Of a stretch of 64,000 nucleotides of DNA, positions 43,490 to 51,064 are shown piece by piece. The notes beneath the pieces were generated by a model. The model worked only from the letters and a program-made list of their open reading frames with translations. It was not told where the DNA came from and did not search any database. How positions within the stretch are numbered: the stretch's first letter is position 1; the number at the start of each line of letters is the position of its first letter. The translations under genes were made by a program, and so were the position numbers. Source of the DNA: Rhodobacter sp. Har01 (GTDB lineage: Bacteria; Pseudomonadota; Alphaproteobacteria; Rhodobacterales; Rhodobacteraceae); contig NZ_JAJCTD010000004.1 in the NCBI RefSeq assembly GCF_020564565.1, forward strand, positions 363,837-427,836, given 5' to 3'.

Positions 43490-44287
43490 ATGAGCCCTCG
43501 CATGCCCACCTACTTCATCAGCCATGGCGGCGGCCCCTGGCCCTGGATGCCCGACTGGCGCGCGATGTTCGCAAATCTCGAGGCCAGCTTCGTGCAGATG
43601 GTGCGCGACCTGCCCGAACGGCCCAAGGCGATCCTGATGATTTCGGGGCACTGGGAGGATGACAGCTTCGCCGTGATGTCCGGCGCGCAGCCGCCGATGG
43701 TCTACGACTATTCGGGGTTCCCGCCCGAAACCTTCCAGATCAAGTACCCCGCCCCGGGCGCCCCCGCCCTGGCGCGCCGCGCGGCCGAGCTGATCGCCGC
43801 CGCCGGCCTGCCGGTGCGGCTGGATGACAAACAGGGCTTTGACCACGGCACCTTCGTGCCCGCCTATGTCATGTATCCCGACGCCAGCATGCCGGTGTTC
43901 CAGATTTCCCTGCGCCACGGCTACAGCCCGGTAGAGCACTTTGCCCTCGGCCGCGCGCTGGCGCCCTTGCGCGACGAAGCCGTGCTGATCGTCGGCTCGG
44001 GCCTGTCCTACCACAACCTGCGCCTGTTCGGCCCGGGGGCCAAGGTGCCCTCCGAAGCCTTCGACGCCTGGCTGGCCGAGACCATGGCCGCCGCCCCGGC
44101 CGAACGCACCGACCGCCTGACCCACTGGGAACGGGCCCCCTACGCCCGCACCTGCCACGCCCAGGAGGACCACTTCGTCCCGCTCTTCGCCGCCCTCGGC
44201 GCCGCCGAAGGCGAAGCGGCGCGCATGGTCTATCACGACAAGGACCTTTTCGGCGGCGTCACCGCCTCGAGCTACCGGATAGGTTAA
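43490..44287 (+). CDS. DODA-type extradiol dioxygenase-like protein
   Basis: 265 residues of the LigB/4,5-DOPA dioxygenase (YgiD-like) family. Likely metal ligands are in YFISHGGGPWPW, MISGHWEDD and KQGFDHGTFVP. The family cleaves catechols; some bacterial members have no known natural substrate. GGAG precedes the ATG at 43490; an ATG four codons later is also possible. It is convergent with the MoeB-like gene, with an AT-rich hairpin between. Confidence 0.87.
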   Translation: MSPRMPTYFISHGGGPWPWMPDWRAMFANLEASFVQMVRDLPERPKAILMISGHWEDDSFAVMSGAQPPMVYDYSGFPPETFQIKYPAPGAPALARRAAELIAAAGLPVRLDDKQGFDHGTFVPAYVMYPDASMPVFQISLRHGYSPVEHFALGRALAPLRDEAVLIVGSGLSYHNLRLFGPGAKVPSEAFDAWLAETMAAAPAERTDRLTHWERAPYARTCHAQEDHFVPLFAALGAAEGEAARMVYHDKDLFGGVTASSYRIG

Positions 44288-44292
44288 GAGAC

Positions 44293-44313
44293 CGATTTTT
44301 CGACGAAAAATCG
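44293..44313. terminator. AT-rich terminator between convergent genes
   Basis: CGATTTTTCG and CGAAAAATCG form perfect 10-bp arms around a single A, so T and A runs serve both directions. It sits just after the dioxygenase stop and before the MoeB-like stop: a good bidirectional terminator. Confidence 0.75.
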
Positions 44314-44336
44314 AAACCGGCGCGCGACTTTCGCGG

Positions 44337-45389
44337 TCAGCTTTCGCCGCAGACCGGGCAACCTGGCCGCTTTTGCACCCCGATCACCCGCGTCTCGGCG
44401 TATAGCGCGTCGTGGATCATCAGCCGGCCGCGCAGCGGCTCGCCCGCGCCGGTGATCAGCTTCACCGCCTCCATCGCCATCATCGTGCCGATGATTCCCG
44501 GCAGGGGTGCTGCCACGCCGGCCTCGGCGCAGGTCGGCACCATGCCGGGCGCCGGCCGCACTGGAAACACGCATTCGTAGCAGGGCGCGCCGCGGGCAGG
44601 ATCCCAGACCGAAAGCTGCCCTTCCCACTGGGTGATCGCCCCGGCGACCAGCGGCTTGGCCAGCTTCGCGCAGGTGCGGTTCACCAGGTAGCGGGTGCCG
44701 AAATTGTCGGTGCCATCCAGCACCAGGTCATACTCGGCCACCAACGCCTCGGCGATGTCATCCTGGAACCGCCGGTGATAGGGCCGAACCTCGACGAAGG
44801 GGTTCAGCGCCTTCATCGCGGCCTCGGCCGAGAACACCTTGGGCATTCCGATCCGCTCATCGGCATGGATGATCTGCCGCTGCAGGTTCGAACCTTCCAC
44901 CGTGTCCGGGTCGATCACCCCGATCCTTCCCACCCCCGCCGCCGCCAGGTAGAGCAGCGCCGGAGACCCCAGGCCCCCAGCCCCCACCACCAGCACCTTC
45001 GCCGCCTTCAACCGCTTTTGCCCCGGCCCGCCGATCTCACGCAGAAGGATGTGGCGGGCGTAGCGGTCCAGTTCCGCCGGGCCGAAGCTGGCCCCGGGCG
45101 CCGGCACCGCTGCGGCCGGGGCCGACGCGGCCAAGGGCCTGGCCCGCGCCTTCAGGGCGGAAAACCCCAGCCGGTAGAGCGCCACCAGCGCGCCCAGCAG
45201 GCCGAAGACAAGCCAGCCATCGAAGGTCCCACCCACCGCGTCGATCAGCGTGTCGCTGGCGACCATCGGCAGATGCACGGCCATGATCGCCAGCCACCAC
45301 AGCGCCGCCAGGGCCCAGACCGCCCAGGGCCGCCAGCGCAGCCATCGCCCCGCGCCCCAGAGCGCAGCAAAGCCGAAAAGCCCGATCAT
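44337..45389 (-). CDS. MoeB/ThiF-type adenylyltransferase with N-terminal membrane anchor
   Basis: 350 residues. The first ~80 contain two to three hydrophobic segments, unusual for this family. From about 105 the chain is a MoeB/ThiF E1-like enzyme: VLVVGAGGLGSPALLYLAAAGVGRIGVID is the ATP-binding loop, DGTDNFGTRYLVN follows, and zinc Cys pairs are CYEC and CPVC near the end. It would adenylate a ThiS/MoaD-like C-terminus. The ATG overlaps the dut stop. The membrane part may tether sulfur transfer. Confidence 0.87.
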   Translation of the reverse strand: MIGLFGFAALWGAGRWLRWRPWAVWALAALWWLAIMAVHLPMVASDTLIDAVGGTFDGWLVFGLLGALVALYRLGFSALKARARPLAASAPAAAVPAPGASFGPAELDRYARHILLREIGGPGQKRLKAAKVLVVGAGGLGSPALLYLAAAGVGRIGVIDPDTVEGSNLQRQIIHADERIGMPKVFSAEAAMKALNPFVEVRPYHRRFQDDIAEALVAEYDLVLDGTDNFGTRYLVNRTCAKLAKPLVAGAITQWEGQLSVWDPARGAPCYECVFPVRPAPGMVPTCAEAGVAAPLPGIIGTMMAMEAVKLITGAGEPLRGRLMIHDALYAETRVIGVQKRPGCPVCGES

Positions 45390-45853
45390 CGCGTCCCGGT
45401 CGAGCCGAAGCCGCCTTCACCCCGCGCCGTGGCCTCCAGCCGGTCGACCACCCCGAACAGCACCTGCACCACCGGCGCCACCACCGCCTGCGCGATCCGG
45501 TCGCCATGGCGGATGGTGTAGGGGACCGCGCCAAGGTTGACCAGCGCAACGCCCAACGGGCCGCGATAGTCGGCGTCGATGGTGCCCGGTGTGTTCGGCA
45601 GGGTGATGCCATGCCGGGTGGCCAGCCCCGAGCGCGGGCGGATTTGCATCTCGTACCCGTCCGGAATCGCCACCCGCAGCCCGGTCGGGCAGATCGCCCG
45701 CTGCATCGGCGCCAAGGTCAGGCCTGTGGCACGCTCGGCCTCGGGGAAGTTGGCGCACAGATCGGCGCCCGCCGCGCCCGCCGTCTGATAGGCGGGCAAG
45801 GGCAGGCTGCGGTCAGCCCAGTCCTCCCACAGTACCTGCACCACCGGGGTCAT
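45386..45853 (-). CDS. dut: dUTP pyrophosphatase
   Basis: Hydrolyses dUTP to dUMP, keeping uracil out of DNA. The 155-residue subunit of a trimer has the five motifs in order: AGADLCA, PRSGLA, NTPGTIDADYRGPLGVALVNLG, GDRIAQAVV and the C-terminal RGEGGFGSTG. It overlaps coaBC upstream and the MoeB-like gene downstream, both by ATGA. Confidence 0.97.
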   Translation of the reverse strand: MTPVVQVLWEDWADRSLPLPAYQTAGAAGADLCANFPEAERATGLTLAPMQRAICPTGLRVAIPDGYEMQIRPRSGLATRHGITLPNTPGTIDADYRGPLGVALVNLGAVPYTIRHGDRIAQAVVAPVVQVLFGVVDRLEATARGEGGFGSTGTR

Positions 45854-47043
45854 GCCAGCGCCTCGGCGATCCTTGCGGCCAGCTGGCGCGCCACCGCGTC
45901 CTTGGTCATCCGCGGCCAGGTCTCGGCGCCCGCCTCGGTGATCAGCGTCACCGCGTTCTCGGTCCCACCCATGATGCCGGTGCCGGGAGAGACGTCATTC
46001 GCCACCATCCAGTCGCAGCCCTTGCGCAGCCGCTTGGCCTTGGCATGGGCCAGCACATCCGTCGTCTCGGCGGCAAAGCCCACCACCAGCCGGGGCCGCG
46101 GCGCACCCTTTGCGACTGTCGCCAGAATGTCCGGGTTCTCGGCGAACTCCAGCGCCGGCGCGCGCCCCGAGCCGTCCTTCTTCATCTTCTGCCCGGCGGT
46201 GTTGGCCACCCGCCAGTCGGCCACCGCCGCCGCCATCACCGCCGCATCCGCCGGAAGCGTGGCCAGCACCGCCGCCAGCATCTCGGCCGCCGTCTCGACC
46301 CGGACCACCGCCACCCCCGCGGGCGCGGGCACGACGGCCGGCCCGGTGACGAAGGTCACCCGTGCGCCCAGATCGCGCAGCGCCGCCGCCAACGCCGTAC
46401 CCTGCGCGCCCGAGGATCGGTTGGCGATGTAGCGCACCGGGTCGATCGGCTCATGCGTCGGCCCGGATGTCACCAGCACATGCCGCCCCGCCAGCGGCCC
46501 GCCGCCCAAGGCGGCCTCGATGGCGGCGAAGATCGCCCCGGGTTCCGCCATCCGGCCCGGCCCGTATTCGCCGCAGGCCATCTCGCCCTCGTCCGGGCCC
46601 ACCGTCAGCACGCCGTCGCCGCGCAGGGTGGCCAGGTTGCGCTGCGTCGCCGGATGCGTCCACATCCGCACGTTCATCGCCGGCGCCAGCAGCACCCGCT
46701 TGTCGGTGGCCAAAAGCAGGGTCGAGGCGAGGTCATCCGCCCGCCCCGATGCCATCTTGGCCATCAGGTCCGCGGTAGCGGGCGCCACCACCACAAGGTC
46801 CGCCGCGCGGGACAGCTGGATGTGGCCCATCTCGGCCTCATCGCCCAGGTCGAACAGGTCCTGGTGCAGCTTCTCGCCCGCCAGCGCCGTCAGCGACAAG
46901 GGCGTCACGAACTCCCCCCCGGCCCGCGTCAGCACCGGAGACACCGTCGCTCCGGCCTTCTTCAGCAGCCGCACCAGTTCCAGCGCCTTGTAGGCCGCGA
47001 TGCCGCCGCCGACGATCAGAAGAATACGCTTGCCTGCCAGCAT
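45850..47043 (-). CDS. coaBC: Bifunctional phosphopantothenoylcysteine decarboxylase/synthase
   Basis: Two successive coenzyme A steps in one 397-residue protein. The N-terminal CoaC flavoprotein domain has APAMNVRMWTHPATQRN and a catalytic Cys in MACGEYGPGRM; the C-terminal CoaB domain begins near residue 185 (VLVTSGPTHEPIDPVRYIANRSSG). The ATG at 47043 is preceded by GGACGGATC. First of a coupled coaBC-dut-moeB-like set. Confidence 0.96.
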   Translation of the reverse strand: MLAGKRILLIVGGGIAAYKALELVRLLKKAGATVSPVLTRAGGEFVTPLSLTALAGEKLHQDLFDLGDEAEMGHIQLSRAADLVVVAPATADLMAKMASGRADDLASTLLLATDKRVLLAPAMNVRMWTHPATQRNLATLRGDGVLTVGPDEGEMACGEYGPGRMAEPGAIFAAIEAALGGGPLAGRHVLVTSGPTHEPIDPVRYIANRSSGAQGTALAAALRDLGARVTFVTGPAVVPAPAGVAVVRVETAAEMLAAVLATLPADAAVMAAAVADWRVANTAGQKMKKDGSGRAPALEFAENPDILATVAKGAPRPRLVVGFAAETTDVLAHAKAKRLRKGCDWMVANDVSPGTGIMGGTENAVTLITEAGAETWPRMTKDAVARQLAARIAEALA

Positions 47044-47126
47044 GATCCGTCCCTGCCTTGCTGCCCGGACGTTAGGACCCGGCGCGCGCAAACTCAACCG
47101 CCTGCGCGGGACGCCGGGCCTGGGCG

Positions 47127-47174
47127 CGGAATTCGAAGTCGAATTCCGTCCACGATTTCCGACTTCGGAAATCG
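47127..47174. repeat. Double palindrome (repeat copy 2)
   Basis: Inverted copy of 4212-4259 with one mismatch in the 4-bp spacer. Arms are CGGAATTCGA/TCGAATTCCG (47127-47148) and CGATTTCCGA/TCGGAAATCG (47153-47174). It follows the ChaN gene stop and precedes the coaBC promoter region, consistent with a terminator. Confidence 0.7.
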
Positions 47175-47190
47175 GTTCCTTGCTTGACCC

Positions 47191-47988
47191 TCAGCCCTGG
47201 AACGCCAGACAGGGGTCTTCGCGCGGGGCCGGGGCGGTCAGGTTCACCGCGTCAAAAGGGGCGTCCGGGCCGGGGTCCGCCTCGACCTGGCCCAGCGCCC
47301 AGACCGTCACGCCGGGCGCGGCCGCGGCGATCAGCGCCGGGATGCCCTGATCCTTGCGCGCGTGCCCTGTGCCGGTGATCACCACCACCGGGGTCAGGCC
47401 CCGCTCGACCGCCGCCACCGCGGCCGCCGCCATCGCCTGGTCACGCAACCGTTGCGCCTCGACCATGCCCGGCAACAGCGTGGCCGGCAGCGCGCTGCAA
47501 TGCGCCTCCTGTTGCTCGGCCTCGCGCGTGGCCTGGTCCTCGGGCGGCAGGGGGCCCAGGGCCCAGAGCGCCGCTGCCTCTGGCCCGACCACCGCGGCAG
47601 CCCCTTCCTTCACCGCGCGGGAAAGCCTGTCCTTCGGCACCGCCGCGCCGATCATTTCAGCCCCTCCTGCCGCCAGGACGATCGGATGATACATCGCGAA
47701 ATCCGGCCAGCCCGATGCTTGCCAGCCCAGCGCCTCGGCCAGGGCGCCGGCATCTGCCCGGTCCACGCCCACCGCGGCCAGCAGTTGCGCCGGGGTCAGC
47801 ATTTCCCAGACCACCGCCTGCGGCGCAAGATCCGCCACCAGACGGGCCTGCTCGGCATGGTGGGCGGCATTGTCGTGCACCTCTCCCAGCACGTAGACCT
47901 GAACTCCGGCTGGCGGGATGACTTGCGCAGGCGCGGCCGACGCGGCCGACGCGGCCGCAAGGGCAACCAGGAATGCGATGAACCTCAT
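47191..47988 (-). CDS. ChaN family haem-binding-like protein
   Basis: 265 residues with a signal peptide (FIAFLVALAAASAASA) and the ChaN/PF04187 pattern VYVLGEVHDNAAHHAEQARL and late VVVITGTGHARKDQGIP. Family members bind haem at the cell surface or periplasm. There is no lipobox Cys, so the protein is probably periplasmic. Its ATG overlaps the rpoH stop (ATGA), placing it under the same ECF promoter as rpoHII. Confidence 0.78.
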   Translation of the reverse strand: MRFIAFLVALAAASAASAAPAQVIPPAGVQVYVLGEVHDNAAHHAEQARLVADLAPQAVVWEMLTPAQLLAAVGVDRADAGALAEALGWQASGWPDFAMYHPIVLAAGGAEMIGAAVPKDRLSRAVKEGAAAVVGPEAAALWALGPLPPEDQATREAEQQEAHCSALPATLLPGMVEAQRLRDQAMAAAAVAAVERGLTPVVVITGTGHARKDQGIPALIAAAAPGVTVWALGQVEADPGPDAPFDAVNLTAPAPREDPCLAFQG

Positions 47989-48863
47989 GCGAAGAAGTGT
48001 TGCACCTCGCGCGACTGCGCTTCAAGGCTGCGCCGCAGCTTGACGAAGGCAGCGGCCTCCAGCTGCCGCACCCGTTCTTTCGACAGCCCCAGTTCCTCGC
48101 CCAGCGATTCCAGCGTCCGCGGCTCATCCTTCAACTTGCGCTCGGCCACGATGAAGCGTTCGCGCTGGTTCAGCCCCTCCATCGCCCGGCTCATCCAGAC
48201 CCTCAGCTGCGCCCCATCGTGCGAGGCCTCGACCTGCTCTTCCGCCTGCGGGCCCTCGTCCTCCAGCGCCTCGATCCATTCGCGGCCATCCTCGTCCGCC
48301 GACTGCACCGCGTTCAAAGAGAAGTCGGACCCCGACAGCCGGCCCTCCATCATTTCCACATCGCCCACCGGCACGCCGATTTCCGCGGCCACCATCTGGC
48401 GCAGGCGCAACTGGTCCAGCGCCTCGCCCCGCTCGGCGGCCTCGCGCTCAAGCTTGGCCTGCACGCGCTTGAGGTTGAAGAACAGCGCCTTCTGGCTGCT
48501 GGTCGAGCCGGTCCGCACCAGCGACCAGTTGCGCATCACATAATCCTGGATGCTGGCCTTGATCCACCACACGGCATAGGTCGAAAACCGTACGCCCCGC
48601 TCGGGGTCGAACTTGTCGGCCGCCTTCATCAGGCCAAGGCTGGCCTCCTGGATCAGGTCGTTCATCGGCGCGCCGTAGCGGCGGAACTTCGCCGCCATGC
48701 TGACCGCCAGCCGCATATAGGCCGTGATCAGCCGGTGCAGCGCGCGCTCGTCGCGGTGGTCACGCCAGGCCCGGGCCAGCCGAAGCTCGGTCTCCGCATC
48801 CAGCAGTTCGGCCCGCATCGCTTGGCGCGGCAACCGAAAATCGCTATATCCGTCTAGCGCCAT
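47985..48863 (-). CDS. rpoH2: RNA polymerase sigma factor RpoH, RpoHII type
   Basis: A 292-residue sigma-32-family factor. Region 2 is FRRYGAPMNDLIQEASLGLMKAADKFDPERGVRFSTYAVWWIKASIQDYVMRN and region 4.2 ends LGEELGLSKERVRQLEAAAFVKLRR. The start MALDGYSDFRLPRQAMRAELLDAETELRLARAW matches the Rhodobacter RpoHII subgroup, which acts in singlet-oxygen and other stress responses, not RpoHI. The ATG at 48863 is preferred to a GTG four codons earlier. An RpoE-like promoter lies upstream and chaN is coupled downstream. Confidence 0.93.
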   Translation of the reverse strand: MALDGYSDFRLPRQAMRAELLDAETELRLARAWRDHRDERALHRLITAYMRLAVSMAAKFRRYGAPMNDLIQEASLGLMKAADKFDPERGVRFSTYAVWWIKASIQDYVMRNWSLVRTGSTSSQKALFFNLKRVQAKLEREAAERGEALDQLRLRQMVAAEIGVPVGDVEMMEGRLSGSDFSLNAVQSADEDGREWIEALEDEGPQAEEQVEASHDGAQLRVWMSRAMEGLNQRERFIVAERKLKDEPRTLESLGEELGLSKERVRQLEAAAFVKLRRSLEAQSREVQHFFA

Positions 48864-48914
48864 GACAACCCCCACCCTGGTGCCTGCGCGGCACTTCTGC
48901 CGACGTCTCCAGGC

Positions 48915-48944
48915 TTTTTACGCAAGGCCCCTGTGACCGGATCA
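48915..48944 (-). promoter_or_regulatory. ECF sigma (RpoE-type) promoter of rpoHII
   Basis: On the minus strand TGATCC (complement of 48939-48944), exactly 18 bp, then TAAAAA (48915-48920). The Rhodobacter sphaeroides RpoE consensus is TGATCC-N18-TAAGA, and rpoHII is a known RpoE target there. The expected start is near 48908, giving a leader of about 45 nt. The -35 overlaps the first codons of cobU. Confidence 0.75.
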
Positions 48945-49484
48945 CCCAAGTCCCCGCAATTCCCGCTGCCACCCCTGACCCTGGTCACCGGAGGCGCGCG
49001 GTCCGGCAAATCCCGCTTTGCCGAAGGCCTCGCCCGCGCCTCGGGCCTGCCCCGCCGCTACCTTGCCACCGCCCAGGCCTTCGATGCCGAGATGGCCCAA
49101 CGCATCGCCCGCCACCGCGACGACCGCGGCACGGGCTGGGAAACCGTCGAGGCCCCGCTTGACCTGTGTCCCGCGCTGGCCGCCGCGGCCGCCGACAGCG
49201 TGACCCTGATCGACTGTGTAACGCTCTGGCTGACCAACCACATGCTCGCCGGCCACGACCTGCAGGCCCAGGCCGACATGCTTTTCTCCAGCCTCGCCGC
49301 CTGCCGCGGCAAGGTCATTGTCGTCTCCAACGAAGTCGGCTGGGGAATCGTTCCCGAAAATGCCCTTGCCCGCGCCTTCCGTGACGAACAGGGCCGGCTG
49401 AGCCAGCGGCTGGCGGCAGAGGCGGGCCTTGTGGTGGCGGTGATCGCGGGCCTGCCGCTGGCGCTGAAGGGCCGCTTGCCGTGA
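48933..49484 (+). CDS. cobU: Adenosylcobinamide kinase / guanylyltransferase
   Basis: Phosphorylates and guanylylates adenosylcobinamide in late cobalamin assembly. 183 residues with the P-loop TGGARSGKSRFAEG at about 19-32, RYLATAQAFDAEM, and LIDCVTLWLTN and VSNEVGWGIVPE, all CobU/CobP motifs. The start is GTG at 48933, inside the rpoHII promoter on the other strand. Its stop overlaps the next gene's GTG. Confidence 0.94.
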   Translation: MTGSPKSPQFPLPPLTLVTGGARSGKSRFAEGLARASGLPRRYLATAQAFDAEMAQRIARHRDDRGTGWETVEAPLDLCPALAAAAADSVTLIDCVTLWLTNHMLAGHDLQAQADMLFSSLAACRGKVIVVSNEVGWGIVPENALARAFRDEQGRLSQRLAAEAGLVVAVIAGLPLALKGRLP

Positions 49485-50038
49485 CCCGGCTCTGGCTGGT
49501 CCGCCACGGGCCGACGCATGCGACCGGCATGGTCGGCTGGTCCGACCTGCCCGCCGACCTGTCGGATACCGACGCGCTGGCCCGGCTGAACGCCCACCTT
49601 CCGGCCGACGCGCCCGTCGTCTCCTCCGACCTGACCCGCGCTGTCACCACCGCCGATGCCCTGTCCCCCCGTCGCCGCCTGCCGCATGACCGCGACTGGC
49701 GCGAGCTGAACTTTGGCCGATGGGAACTGCGCCGCTGGGACGAGGTCGAGGATCAGGCCCGCGCCCGCGCCTTCTGGGACGATCCGGGCGACACCTGCCC
49801 CCCCGGCGGCGAAAGCTGGAACGCGCTGACCGCCCGCGTCACCGCCGCCATCGACCGGCTGGCCGCGCACCCCGAGGTGATCGTCGTCGCCCATTTCGGC
49901 CCCATCCTCGCCGCCCTGCAATTGGCCGAAGGCCTGACCCCCGCCGCCGCCTTCACCCACCGGATCGAGCCGCTTTCGGTCACCTGCCTTGACCTTGGCC
50001 CCGCCCCGCGTGCCATGGCGATCAATCATCGCCCGTGA
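49481..50038 (+). CDS. Histidine phosphatase family protein (CobC-like)
   Basis: 185 residues of the branch-2-like histidine phosphatase family. The phosphohistidine motif LVRHGPTHA is at residues 6-14 (R8, H9) and the second His is in VVAHFGPI. The GTG overlaps the cobU stop (GTGA), so a cobalamin role such as alpha-ribazole phosphate hydrolysis is reasonable; other substrates are possible. Confidence 0.85.
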   Translation: MTRLWLVRHGPTHATGMVGWSDLPADLSDTDALARLNAHLPADAPVVSSDLTRAVTTADALSPRRRLPHDRDWRELNFGRWELRRWDEVEDQARARAFWDDPGDTCPPGGESWNALTARVTAAIDRLAAHPEVIVVAHFGPILAALQLAEGLTPAAAFTHRIEPLSVTCLDLGPAPRAMAINHRP

Positions 50039-50114
50039 TGCCACCGTTCAGCATTCCGCGCTTTTCCCTTGCCCTGCCGCCGCCTACCCTGCCGGTGCCT
50101 CAAAGGACGGAACC

Positions 50115-50999
50115 ATGACCTATACCCTCGTGATCGGCGACCGCGGCTATTCCAGCTGGTCCCTGCGCGGCTGGCTGCTGTTCGATGCCTTCGGCATACC
50201 GGTGCAAACCGTGCAGGCGCGGCTGTACACCGACGAACTGCCCAACCTTCTCAAGCAGTTCCCCCCGGCCCGCACCGCCCCCACCATGCGCACCCCGGCC
50301 GGGACCGTGGTGCCCGAATCCCTGGCCATCGCCGAGGAGCTGGCCTCGCGCCATCCGCAGGCCAGGCTCTGGCCCGCCGACCCAGAGCACCGCGCCGTGG
50401 CGCGCGCGCTGTCCGCCGAGATGCACGCCGGTTTCACCGCGCTGCGCAACCATTGCCCGATGAACCTGCGCGTCAGCTACACCGACTGCGCACCACCGCC
50501 CGAGGTGCTGGCCGACCTTGCCCGGCTGGAAACCGTCTGGGCCTGGGCGCGGCAGGCGACCGGGTCGCAAACCCCCTGGCTCTGCGGCGCCTATTCCGCC
50601 GCCGACGTATTCTTCGCCCCGGTGGCGGCGCGGGTCGCCGGCTACAACCTGCCGGTCGGGCCGATGGCCATGGCCTACGTCGCCGCCCACCTCGCCCAGC
50701 CGTCGTTCCGCCGCTGGCGCGCGATGGGCCTGGTCGATGGCCCCGACCAGGACTTCTACCGCCGCGACTACCCCCGCCGCGCCTGGCCCGGCCCGGTGCC
50801 GCTGCCCGCAACGCCCGTCGAAGGCACCGCCGCAGAAAACGCCGCCTGCCCCTATTCCGGCAAGCCGGTGACCCATGTGCTGGAACTGTCCGGCCGGCGC
50901 TTCGGCTTTTGCAACGCCTTCTGCCGTGACAAGACCGTGGCCGACCCCGAGGCCTGGCCCGCTTTCATGGCCCTGGTCCGGGGCGAGCAGACCGGATAG
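50115..50999 (+). CDS. Glutathione S-transferase with Cys-rich C-terminal extension
   Basis: 294 residues. The first ~210 are a thioredoxin-fold and helical GST (YSSWSLRGWLLFDAFGIPVQ near the N-terminus, FFAPVAARVAGYNLPV later). The last ~45 contain CPYSGKPVTHVLELSGRRFGFCNAFCRDKTV, which looks like a small zinc-binding or YHS-type module. The combination recurs in Rhodobacteraceae but is not a standard GST. AAAGGACGG precedes the ATG at 50115. Confidence 0.85.
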   Translation: MTYTLVIGDRGYSSWSLRGWLLFDAFGIPVQTVQARLYTDELPNLLKQFPPARTAPTMRTPAGTVVPESLAIAEELASRHPQARLWPADPEHRAVARALSAEMHAGFTALRNHCPMNLRVSYTDCAPPPEVLADLARLETVWAWARQATGSQTPWLCGAYSAADVFFAPVAARVAGYNLPVGPMAMAYVAAHLAQPSFRRWRAMGLVDGPDQDFYRRDYPRRAWPGPVPLPATPVEGTAAENAACPYSGKPVTHVLELSGRRFGFCNAFCRDKTVADPEAWPAFMALVRGEQTG

Positions 51000-51018
51000 G
51001 CCCGCGTTTACCTTTCCC

Positions 51019-51053
51019 TAACCATTTGCACGCTATCGGTTAACCAAGGTTAA
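51019..51053 (+). promoter_or_regulatory. CtrA-like boxes upstream of comM
   Basis: TAACCAT at 51019-51025 and TTAACCAAGGTTAA at 51040-51053 lie 12-46 bp before the comM ATG. The CtrA full site is usually given as TTAA-N7-TTAA and the half site as TTAACCAT, so these are near matches (here TTAA-N6-TTAA). CtrA controls competence-like genes including comM in Rhodobacter capsulatus. Confidence 0.5.
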
Positions 51054-51064
51054 GCGAGGCAGAC

